Source of the DNA: Planctomycetota bacterium
Lineage (GTDB): Bacteria; Planctomycetota; UBA1135; GCA-002686595
NCBI GenBank assembly: GCA_011524785.1
Contig: WTJQ01000298.1
Coordinates: 1-6,290, forward strand
Length of the DNA: 6,290 bases
Reading direction: 5' to 3'
The position numbers were made by a program, and so were the translations under genes. The notes beneath the pieces are model-generated. The model was not told the DNA's origin, did not search any database, and saw only the letters and a list, made by a program, of their open reading frames with translations. Of this stretch, positions 1 through 6,126 are shown piece by piece. The first letter of the stretch is position 1; each line of letters begins with the position of its first letter.

Positions 1-1520
1 ACCCGGTACGGGTTGTAGCCGTCGGCGGTCGACGCGTTCACGAAGCGCGTGACCGTGGCCTCGAGGTAGGCGGGGAAGGAGGCGCACAGGGCCTCCCAGT
101 TCTGGAAGATGTCGCGCCAGTTGCCCTGGTAGGCGTAGGGCGAGCCGGTGCGCGTGCGCGGCCGCGAGATCGCGAAGGCGTTCCAGGGGCGGCTCGGGTC
201 GCCGTGGCGGCGGCTGAAGCGGAGCGGCAGGTACTCCGAGACCACGCGGACGAGGTCGGGGTCGCCGGTGGCGCGCGCGCGCTCGCAGGCCTCCTCCCGG
301 GTGCAGCGCTCGGGCAGCGCGGTGAGCAGCGCGTCGTGGCGCTCCGCGAGGCGGGGGGCCACCTCGGCCACGTAGGCGGCGAGGTCGTCCCCGGGGACCG
401 CGCCCCCCTCCTCGAACACACCGCCGCGCATGATGTTGAACAGCGTGTTCGCGAAGTGGCGAGCGTCCTCGAGGGGGCTCCCCGTGCGCTGGACGCCGTC
501 CGCGCGGGCGACGAGGCGCACCACCTGGCGTGCGTTGTCGTCCGCATCCGCATCGAGGTCGGCCGCCGTGATCCGGCCGCCCTCGAGGGCGGCCTGGAGG
601 TCGGCCACCGCCGCCGAGTCCTGCTCGACCTCCGCGACGAGGCGCCAGGCCGCGGTGCTCCCCGCCTGGATGCGCAGGTCCGCCCGGACCAGGTACGCGC
701 CCCGCACCCCGCGCACGTCCGCCTCGGCCTGGACCTCCTGGCCGCGACGGAACCGCTCGACCTGGCGCTCCGAGAGGAGGATGCGCGGGGCCTCCAGGCC
801 CTCGCACCAGATCGTGTTGACGGCCAGGGCCTCGCTCGGCTCGGGCCGGTCCACGGGGACCGAGCTGAGGCGGTAGAGGGCGAGGCCGGTTCCCGCGCAC
901 AGCTCCGTGCGCTTGTAGGCGTCGACCAGCGTGCTGTACGCGGTCTGCATCCCCGTGTCCACGCCGGCGGGGAGCACGTCGAGCAGCCCGTCGAGCACCT
1001 CGACGGTGACCTCCTCGCCCCGCTCCTCCAGCAGCTCCACCTGGCGCTGGAAGCCGAAGCGCTCGCCGCTGGTCCAGGTCGCGCGGAAGGTCAGGCCGAG
1101 GGCGGGGTTCCGCTCCTCGAACACGAGGCGCGTCCCGGTGACGCTCTTCGCCAGGCTCCGCTCAATCGGGTCGAGGGGGAGGGTGCCCGGTAGGAAAGGC
1201 TCCCACAGGTGCACGCGGCCGTCGCGGTGGACCCGCAGCACGGTCCGCGGGCCGCGGCGCCCGGAGGCGTCGTGCACGCGGTCGTCCGTGGTGTAGGGGA
1301 ACAGCGCCCCGCGCGCGTCGCGGCGCCCTGCGGTCAGGCCACCCGCACTGGACACGAACAGCCAGTGATCACTGGCGCTGATCAGCGAGATCAGGAACGG
1401 GGGCAGCGCGTCCACCCCGTCGATGCGGTAGTGGGACTCGCCGTCGAGCTCGACGAAGCGTCCTTCCGGAGCAGGCGTGCTCGGCGGAAGTGGCGCGGGG
1501 CCCAGGTGGAGGGGCTGCAT
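1..1520 (-). CDS. Putative glycoside phosphorylase (GH94/GH149/GH161-like), C-terminus beyond window
   Basis: The reading frame is open from the ATG at 1520 to the window edge (506 complete codons) and the C-terminus is missing. I translated it through and found no stop. There is no signal peptide, since the first 30 residues are Pro-rich and polar, so the protein is probably cytoplasmic. Residues about 30-110 resemble the N-terminal beta-sandwich of cellobiose-phosphorylase-like enzymes: PPFLISLISASDHWLFVSS (40-58), then GGLTAGRRDARGALFPY (60-76), then DGRVHLWEPF (100-109). Near the end, NWRDIFQNWE (467-476) resembles the Arg-Asp-x-x-Gln motif around the general acid of GH94. D470 is the candidate acid, and its position is close to that in GH94 enzymes (about 490). 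NASTADGYNPYR closes the visible part. Known family members use phosphate to split beta-glucans, releasing glucose 1-phosphate. The adjacent GH16 gene suggests beta-1,3-glucan as substrate, which is inference. The start overlaps the GH16 stop by one base. It could instead be an uncharacterised relative without phosphorylase activity. Confidence 0.55.
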   Translation of the reverse strand, partial: MQPLHLGPAPLPPSTPAPEGRFVELDGESHYRIDGVDALPPFLISLISASDHWLFVSSAGGLTAGRRDARGALFPYTTDDRVHDASGRRGPRTVLRVHRDGRVHLWEPFLPGTLPLDPIERSLAKSVTGTRLVFEERNPALGLTFRATWTSGERFGFQRQVELLEERGEEVTVEVLDGLLDVLPAGVDTGMQTAYSTLVDAYKRTELCAGTGLALYRLSSVPVDRPEPSEALAVNTIWCEGLEAPRILLSERQVERFRRGQEVQAEADVRGVRGAYLVRADLRIQAGSTAAWRLVAEVEQDSAAVADLQAALEGGRITAADLDADADDNARQVVRLVARADGVQRTGSPLEDARHFANTLFNIMRGGVFEEGGAVPGDDLAAYVAEVAPRLAERHDALLTALPERCTREEACERARATGDPDLVRVVSEYLPLRFSRRHGDPSRPWNAFAISRPRTRTGSPYAYQGNWRDIFQNWEALCASFPAYLEATVTRFVNASTADGYNPYR

Positions 1521-1522
1521 CA
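1518..1522 (-). promoter_or_regulatory. TGATG stop/start overlap, likely translational coupling
   Basis: On the minus strand the TGA ending the GH16 gene (1522-1520) shares its last base with the ATG of the downstream phosphorylase-like gene (1520-1518). The 20 bases before this ATG contain only a weak GAG-type purine match, so re-initiation by ribosomes finishing GH16 is the likely way the downstream gene is translated. This fixes the start and implies co-transcription. Confidence 0.7.
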
Positions 1523-2713
1523 GCGACGCTCGTACACCCGCACGTGCTCGATCTCGAACCGCTGCGGCCCGGCATCGGCAGCCACCGGTCCTCCCATGCC
1601 CCCGCCCATGGCGAGGTTCAGGATCAGGCACTGGGGCTCGGCGAAGGGCCACTCGAGGGCGTCCGCGGTCTTGTCGTAGGTGTAGTAGTGCTCCCCGTCG
1701 ACGTACATCCGCACCTCGCCCTCGTCCCACTCGCACACGTAGTCGTGGAAGGCCTCGCTCATGTCGGCCACCGGCAGGACGTTCGAGATGTGGTTGCCCT
1801 GCTTGAAGTAGTAGGCGCGCGTGTGGCACGAGGCGTGGTTGATCCCGTCGCCCGTGGCGTCGTCGATCTCCCGGCCCACCGCCTCGCAGATGTCGATCTC
1901 ACCGCAGTAGGGCCAGGAGAGCTCGTCGCGATAGGCGTCCCCCAGGGTCCAGCCCGCGGCCCACGTGCCGTCGGTCGCGGGCACCTTGGCGCGGATCTCG
2001 ATCCGCCCGTACTGGAAGGCGACCTTGCCGCGCGTGGTCAGGCGTGCGGAGGTCCACGAGGCACCGCCGTCGACCGGGTGGGCCTCGATGACGAGACGTC
2101 CGCCCTCCTGGCGTGCGTTCGCCGTGGAGTCCTCCGTGTAGTACTGGAGCTCCTTGTTGCCCCAGCCCCAGTTGCCCAGGTCGTGGGTCCACTTGGCGGG
2201 GTCGGGAAGGCCCTCCCCGTCGAACTCGTCCGCCCAGGCCAGCTCCCAGGAGCTGCCCTCGGTCGACTGCACGAGGGTCTGCGGGGTCTCCACGTGGGGA
2301 CGCAGCAGGGTGAGGCGGACGTCCCGCACGACGCAGGCCTCGCCTCCGGCGTGGAGGCGGACCGGGATCGTGCCCGCGGCGAGGGGCGAGCCCTCGCGGA
2401 CGAGGGTGTGGGCGCCACCCGGCGTGTGGATCGGGCCCGTGATGTCGTACGTACGACCGTCGGCGTTGTCGGGGTACGCCTCGAGCCAGACCACTGCGCC
2501 TTGGCTGACCTCCACGTCGAGCTCGCAGCGGTAGCGGCCCGTGACCGGGACCTCGAGCTCGAAGTCGGCGGTCATCTCCCCGGCCCTCACCCAGGTGCGG
2601 GTGAAGGTGTCGGGGATCGGCTGGCTGCCGTCGTGCCCTGCGGTCGCGGCGCAGGCAGCCGCGAGGAGGGGGAGGAGGTGGAACGCCGCTTGGCGGAGGC
2701 GGAGGGGACGCAT
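1520..2713 (-). CDS. GH16 family endo-beta-glucanase (laminarinase-like) lipoprotein
   Basis: This 397-residue protein has a lipoprotein-type leader: Arg at 2, 5 and 7, a hydrophobic stretch at 9-20 and Cys21 after LLAAA. It is probably anchored outside the cytoplasm. Residues about 36-138 form a beta-rich module of carbohydrate-binding character, with EVPVTGRYRCELDVEV (54-69) and PDNADGRTYDITG (81-93). I cannot assign this module to a CBM family. Residues about 155-397 are the GH16 catalytic domain. It starts at WELAWADEFDG (156-166), carries the active-site signature GEIDICEAVG (271-280), and ends with the strand FEIEHVRVYERR. E272 should be the nucleophile, D274 the helper and E277 the acid/base. 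GH16 enzymes with this ExDxxE form commonly hydrolyse beta-1,3 or mixed beta-1,3/1,4 glucans, and laminarin is the best guess. The ATG at 2713 was chosen because the leader begins there and it lies 5 bases after the porter stop. The frame continues upstream only as a shadow of the porter. No Shine-Dalgarno sequence is seen (TGATTCCC before ATG). Confidence 0.92.
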   Translation of the reverse strand: MRPLRLRQAAFHLLPLLAAACAATAGHDGSQPIPDTFTRTWVRAGEMTADFELEVPVTGRYRCELDVEVSQGAVVWLEAYPDNADGRTYDITGPIHTPGGAHTLVREGSPLAAGTIPVRLHAGGEACVVRDVRLTLLRPHVETPQTLVQSTEGSSWELAWADEFDGEGLPDPAKWTHDLGNWGWGNKELQYYTEDSTANARQEGGRLVIEAHPVDGGASWTSARLTTRGKVAFQYGRIEIRAKVPATDGTWAAGWTLGDAYRDELSWPYCGEIDICEAVGREIDDATGDGINHASCHTRAYYFKQGNHISNVLPVADMSEAFHDYVCEWDEGEVRMYVDGEHYYTYDKTADALEWPFAEPQCLILNLAMGGGMGGPVAADAGPQRFEIEHVRVYERR

Positions 2714-2718
2714 GGGAA

Positions 2719-4305
2719 TCAGCCGACGAGCTCGGCCTCGAGCTCCTCGAGGCTGCGCCCCTTGGTCTCGGGGACGACGAAGATGGTGAACAGGAGGGCG
2801 AGCACCGCGAAGGTGCCGAAGATCGCGAACACGTTCGCTGGGCCGAGGGAGCCCATCCCCACGGGGAAGGCCTGCTGGACCAGGTACGAGATCGCGGAGT
2901 TGAAGAAGCCCGCCACCGAGATGGCGAGGCCCCGGACCCGCAGCGGGAAGATCTCCGAGAACATGGCCCACATCACGGGGCCGAGGGAGATCGCGAAGCC
3001 CGCGATGAAGAGGCAGATGGCGAGGAGGACCAGGGTGCCGTTGATCGAGAGGGCCTTCTTGGCGAGGTCCTGGGCCTGGCCCATCAGCGCCGCGCCCTCT
3101 TCGGGGGGGAGGGGCGAGGCCGCCGCCTCGAGCGCCCACACGAAGCTCCGCTGGTCGCCGAACTCCTGGCCCGTCACGCCCTCGAGCGCAGCCTGGGTCG
3201 ACTCACCGAGCGAGGCCGCGACCTCCGGGGTGAGGGTGTAGGTGGCCTGCTGGAAGCTGTAGGCGTTCGTGAAGAGGGCGACGGCCATCAGGCTGGTGCC
3301 GACCAGCAGCAGCGGGCGCCGGCCGGCCCGGTCGATCAGCCACATGGCGATCAGCGTGAACCCCACGTTGACGAGGCCCACCACGATGGCCTGGAACAGG
3401 GCCGAGTCGCGGTCCGCGCCCGACATCTCGAAGATGGTCGGGGCGTAGTAGAAGATCGCGTTGATGCCGGTGATCTGCTGGAAGAAGCCCAGGCCCAGGC
3501 CGATCGCCATGACCTTGACCATGCGCCGGTTGAAGAGGTCCCCGAGCCGCGCCCGGCTCGCGCTGGCGGCCTTGGCGAGGCTCTCCTCGATCACGCGCAG
3601 GGCCTCGTCGGCGGCGCCGGCTCCGCTGGTCCGCTGGAGGACCGCGAGGGCCTCGTCCGTCCGCCCCCGGGACGCCAGCCAGCGGGGGCTCCGCGGTACG
3701 AGGAAGAGCAGGCCCAGGTAGAGCGCTGCCGGGATCGTCTCGACGCCCAGCATGATGCGCCACGCGTTCTCGTTCGTGATGGCCCCGTCCTCGGAGATGG
3801 CGCCGTTGATGAAGTAGTTCGAGAAGAACGAGGCCGAGAACCCGAGGACGATGTTCAGCTGGTTGAACGACACCAGCTTGCCGCGCTGCTCGGGAGGCGC
3901 GATCTCGGCGATGTACATGGGCGCGATCAGCAGCGCGCCGCCGACGCCGAAGCCCCCGACGACCCGGGCGATGACCAGCAGGTCCGCGTTGGGGGCCCAC
4001 GCGCTGCCGGCGGCCGAGACCGTGAAGAGGGCCGCGGTCAGCATGAGGATCGGGCGGCGCCCATAGCGGTCGGCCAGGGGGCCAGCGATCGCCATGGCGA
4101 GGGTCGCGCCGAGGGTCAGGCAGGCCACGACCCAGCCGACGCTGGCGTCGTCCAGCGCGAAGCCCTCCCGGACCGGCTCGACCACGCCGCCGATCACGCC
4201 GCTGTCGAAGCCCATCAGGAAGCCGCCCAGCGCCACGACGAGCGAGATGAGCATCACGTAGGAGGAGCTGGGGGCGCCGACGGGCGGATTGCCGCTGCTG
4301 TTCAT
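2719..4305 (-). CDS. Sugar porter family MFS transporter
   Basis: This 528-residue, 12-segment inner-membrane transporter belongs to the sugar porter group (TC 2.A.1.1). Family motifs appear in order: GFDSGVIGG (32-40) in segment 1, DRYGRRP (79-85) between segments 2 and 3, PEQRG (138-142), PRSPRWL (204-210) after segment 6, FQQITGINAIFYYAPTIF (275-292) in segment 7, DRAGRRPLL (325-333), GPVMWAMFSEIFPLRVRG (442-459) in segment 10, and PETKGRSLEELE (512-523) at the C-terminus. Members usually import hexoses or small saccharides by proton symport or facilitated diffusion. As first gene ahead of a GH16 glucanase, it probably imports glucose or laminari-oligosaccharides, but the substrate cannot be read from sequence. 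Two oddities are a loop of about 70 residues between segments 9 and 10 (about 349-419), and Arg205 where the usual PESPR motif has Glu. The ATG at 4305 gives a short tail before segment 1. No good ribosome site precedes it (CTTAACCTCTCGACC). The frame stays open far upstream but without transporter-like sequence. Confidence 0.95.
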   Translation of the reverse strand: MNSSGNPPVGAPSSSYVMLISLVVALGGFLMGFDSGVIGGVVEPVREGFALDDASVGWVVACLTLGATLAMAIAGPLADRYGRRPILMLTAALFTVSAAGSAWAPNADLLVIARVVGGFGVGGALLIAPMYIAEIAPPEQRGKLVSFNQLNIVLGFSASFFSNYFINGAISEDGAITNENAWRIMLGVETIPAALYLGLLFLVPRSPRWLASRGRTDEALAVLQRTSGAGAADEALRVIEESLAKAASASRARLGDLFNRRMVKVMAIGLGLGFFQQITGINAIFYYAPTIFEMSGADRDSALFQAIVVGLVNVGFTLIAMWLIDRAGRRPLLLVGTSLMAVALFTNAYSFQQATYTLTPEVAASLGESTQAALEGVTGQEFGDQRSFVWALEAAASPLPPEEGAALMGQAQDLAKKALSINGTLVLLAICLFIAGFAISLGPVMWAMFSEIFPLRVRGLAISVAGFFNSAISYLVQQAFPVGMGSLGPANVFAIFGTFAVLALLFTIFVVPETKGRSLEELEAELVG

Positions 4306-4374
4306 GGTCGAGAGGTTAAGGGGCCGTGGCCTTGGACGGTGGCGCGGGCGGGGGTTCCGCGACCTTTCCGAGGC

Positions 4375-4468
4375 ACCATCGGTCCCAGAACCTCCGGTCT
4401 TGTCCCAGCGTCCTCTGGCGGCTCCTCCAGCGCCTTGCATCGCCACTCTCGGCTCGGAACCATCGGTC
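4375..4468 (+). repeat. Direct repeat ACCATCGGTC, two copies 84 bases apart
   Basis: The same 10-mer, ACCATCGGTC, occurs at 4375-4384 and 4459-4468 in the divergent intergenic region. The spacing of 84 bases is close to eight helical turns, which would put both copies on the same DNA face. Two operator half-sites for a shared regulator are one reading. A chance match in GC-rich sequence is the other, and the flanking bases do not extend the match. Confidence 0.35.
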
Positions 4469-4471
4469 GCG

Positions 4472-4484
4472 GGCGCCAGGCGCC
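4472..4484 (+). repeat. Perfect 13-base palindrome before the small membrane gene
   Basis: GGCGCCAGGCGCC is a perfect inverted repeat of two six-base arms around one A, ending 10 bases before the ATG at 4495. It could be a protein-binding site. As RNA it could form a four-pair hairpin (GGCG/CGCC) with a five-base loop beside the ribosome site. In DNA this GC-rich, a short palindrome is weak evidence. Confidence 0.3.
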
Positions 4485-4494
4485 GAGCTCCTCC

Positions 4495-4701
4495 ATGCGC
4501 AAGATCCTCGGGGCCCTGATCGGGGCCGTCATCGTTCCCCTCTTCCTCGGGGGAGGGCCGCTCGCCCTCGGCTGGGTCGATGGCCGGACCGGACTGGTGC
4601 TCGCGGGGGTGGCGGTCCCGGTGGGCCTCGTCCTGGGCTGGCGGCGACCGCGGCTCTTCCTGTTCTTCCTGACCGACGCCCTCCTCGAGATCGGCGACTG
4701 A
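4495..4701 (+). CDS. Small two-segment membrane protein, unknown function
   Basis: This 68-residue protein is not one I recognise. It starts MRKILGALIG, with Arg2 and Lys3 before a hydrophobic segment at about 4-27, then a short polar turn (VDGRTG, 28-33), a second hydrophobic segment at about 34-48, a basic patch WRRPR (49-53), and a final aromatic, semi-hydrophobic helix LFLFFLTDALLEIGD. The positive-inside rule puts both the N-terminus and the WRRPR patch in the cytoplasm. The reading frame extends upstream to an ATG at 4339, but the extra 52 residues are Arg/Ser/Pro-rich and look non-coding, so the ATG at 4495 is preferred although no clear Shine-Dalgarno sequence precedes it. It ends 12 bases before the sulfatase-fold gene and is probably co-transcribed with it. 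A real gene is likely from the membrane pattern and position, but chance translation is not excluded. Confidence 0.6.
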   Translation: MRKILGALIGAVIVPLFLGGGPLALGWVDGRTGLVLAGVAVPVGLVLGWRRPRLFLFFLTDALLEIGD

Positions 4702-4704
4702 GGC

Positions 4705-4710
4705 GGAGGT
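4705..4710 (+). promoter_or_regulatory. Shine-Dalgarno GGAGGT supporting the TTG start at 4714
   Basis: GGAGGT is the strongest ribosome-site match in front of any gene in the window. It lies 3 bases before the TTG at 4714, which is shorter than usual spacing, and 27 bases before the alternative ATG at 4738. The ATG has only AGGGGG directly adjoining it. On balance this favours the TTG start, but the choice is not secure. Confidence 0.5.
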
Positions 4711-4713
4711 CCC

Positions 4714-6126
4714 TTGCCGAGCGAGACCACGAGGGGGATGGACTGGCTGCTCGGGTGCGCTCTGGGCGCGCTCGCGCTGTCCTGTGGAGGTGGCCCCCGG
4801 GACGGGGAGCCTTCCCGCTCCGTCGTCCTCGTGACCTGTGACACCCTGCGGCGCGACGCCCTCGAGCCCTATGGGGCCCCGGCCGGATGCAGTCCGAGCC
4901 TTGCGAGGCTGGCCGAGGAGGCGCTGGTGTTCGAGGACGCCTGGTCCGGCGCCTCGTCCACGCTGCCAGCGCTCTCCAGCCTCTTCACGCGGCGGACGCC
5001 GGACGAGCTGGGGGTGACGGCCGGCAACCGCTTGCTGCTCGGTCCCGAGGTCGTGACGCTCACCGAACGCCTCAGTGAGGCCGGGATCGAGACGGCGGCC
5101 TTCGTGTCCAACGCGGTGCTCCGGCGCTTCCCCACCCCGATCGGGGAGGTCGCGCTGGCGCAGGGCTTCGAGCACTACGACGATCGCATGGCCGCGAAGG
5201 AGCGCAACCGGCGCCTGCTGGAGCGGAATGCGCCCGACACCGTGCGGGCCGCGCTCGACTGGCTGGACGCGCGGGAGGATCCGCTGCGCCCCTCGTTCCT
5301 CTGGCTCCACTTCATCGAGCCCCACGGCCCGTACACCTCCGGGGAGCCCCTCGAGCTCGAGGGGGAGGAGCCTACGGCGGAGCTCCCCCTGGGGACGACC
5401 GATCGGGGGCTCGGGGAGATCCCGCGCTACCAGGACCTCGGCGGCGAGCGGGACCCGGCGGCCTACCGCGCCGCCTATCGAGGCGAGGTGCGCTACCTGG
5501 ACGCGGCCATCGGGGACCTCCTCGAGGGACTCCGCACGCGCGGGCACCTGGATCGCTCGACCTTCGTCCTGTCGGCGGACCACGGCGAGTCCCTGGGCGA
5601 GCGCGACTGGTGGTTCACCCACGGCCAGTCCCTCGCGCCCGAGCTGGTGCGGGTCCCCCTGATCGTCCGCGTGCCGGGCGCAACCATCCGGGGCCGGCGC
5701 GCTGGCCTGGTCGGACCCTTCGCGCTCCACGACACGCTCCTCTCCTCGGCCGGCGTGCTGCCCCCCGAGCGCAGCGTCACGACGCCCGGGGCCGAGCACT
5801 GGGACCCGCTCGTCGTGCAGCAGCGAGGGCGCCCGGGCACCGCGACGCACGAGACCGCCGTCACGGACGGGCGGTTCCGGCTCACCTGGGACGGGGCGGG
5901 TGGTGAGCGCCTGACCGATCTCTGGTCGGATCCCGCGGAGGAGCGAGACCTTCGGTCGCAGCGTCCGGGCGTGGCGGATCGGCTGCGGGAGCGCTTCCGG
6001 GGCTTCGGCGAGCAGCGCCGTGTCCTCCCGGAGGTCCGCGCGCTCCACGTCAACGACGTCTTCGACCTGCGGGCCGCGGCGCAGCACGGCCGAGAGCTCG
6101 AGGCCCTGGGGTACGGCGGCGACTGA
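4714..6126 (+). CDS. Sulfatase-fold (alkaline phosphatase superfamily) lipoprotein with Thr at the nucleophile position
   Basis: The protein has 470 residues from the TTG start, or 462 from the ATG at 4738. The leader DWLLGCALGALALSC (10-24) looks like a lipoprotein signal with Cys24 as the lipid site, although the lipobox ALSC is imperfect. The mature protein has the sulfatase-superfamily order: VLVTCDTLRRDAL (38-50) with metal ligand D43, SPSLARLAEEALVFEDAW (60-77), STLPALSSLFTRR (82-94), FLWLHFIEPHGPY (195-207), SADHGESLGER (287-297) with D289 and H290, WWFTHG (299-304) with H303, VRVPLIVRVPG, and a C-terminal LTDLWSDPAEERDL typical of the family. True sulfatases carry Cys or Ser in C/S-x-P-S/A-R, which is oxidised to formylglycine. 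Here the aligned residues are T83-L-P-A-L, so formylglycine cannot form at that residue. Threonine is the nucleophile in related phosphoethanolamine and phosphoglycerol transferases, so a phosphate-group activity is plausible. The substrate is unknown. It lies between a small membrane protein and a sugar-acid kinase. Confidence 0.85.
   Translation: MPSETTRGMDWLLGCALGALALSCGGGPRDGEPSRSVVLVTCDTLRRDALEPYGAPAGCSPSLARLAEEALVFEDAWSGASSTLPALSSLFTRRTPDELGVTAGNRLLLGPEVVTLTERLSEAGIETAAFVSNAVLRRFPTPIGEVALAQGFEHYDDRMAAKERNRRLLERNAPDTVRAALDWLDAREDPLRPSFLWLHFIEPHGPYTSGEPLELEGEEPTAELPLGTTDRGLGEIPRYQDLGGERDPAAYRAAYRGEVRYLDAAIGDLLEGLRTRGHLDRSTFVLSADHGESLGERDWWFTHGQSLAPELVRVPLIVRVPGATIRGRRAGLVGPFALHDTLLSSAGVLPPERSVTTPGAEHWDPLVVQQRGRPGTATHETAVTDGRFRLTWDGAGGERLTDLWSDPAEERDLRSQRPGVADRLRERFRGFGEQRRVLPEVRALHVNDVFDLRAAAQHGRELEALGYGGD

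Larger units (their letters stand above)
4306..4494. promoter_or_regulatory. Divergent intergenic region, presumed promoters for both gene groups
   Basis: These 189 bases separate the start codons of the two divergent gene groups, and no convincing protein is encoded here. Promoters for both groups should lie here by position, but I see no good -35/-10 pair. The best plus-strand match is weak: TTGCAT at 4436-4441, then AACCAT after 17 bases, each matching three of six consensus bases. The region holds a repeated 10-mer and a short palindrome, listed separately. Regulation of the glucan operon by a factor binding here is plausible but unproven. Confidence 0.45.

Noticed and set aside
543..556. 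Short repeated GATGCGGATGCGGA tract in the phosphorylase-like gene
   Set aside because: It encodes an acidic DADADD turn in frame and is too short to be a functional repeat or a slippage tract of note.
204..1193. A plus-strand open frame of 329 codons opposite the phosphorylase-like gene
   Set aside because: The minus-strand frame here has meaningful hydrophobic patterning and family-like motifs and is open for 506 codons. The plus-strand product is low-complexity Arg/Ala/Glu/Gly.
2714..3139. Extension of the GH16 frame upstream to an ATG at 3139, giving a 539-residue protein
   Set aside because: The extension overlaps the C-terminal segments of the porter, is Arg/Pro/Gly-rich, and would bury the lipoprotein signal peptide that begins at the ATG at 2713.
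1490..3241. A plus-strand open frame of nearly 600 codons opposite the GH16 gene and the end of the porter
   Set aside because: It is antisense to two confidently assigned genes and crosses their boundary, and its Val/Gly/Ala/Arg-rich translation shows no motif. It is a typical mirror frame in high-GC DNA.
4339..4494. Upstream ATG at 4339 for the small membrane protein, giving 120 residues
   Set aside because: The added 52 residues are Ser/Arg/Pro-rich with no hydrophobic or domain pattern and would fill almost all of the divergent intergenic region. The ATG at 4495 gives a normal membrane-protein N-terminus.
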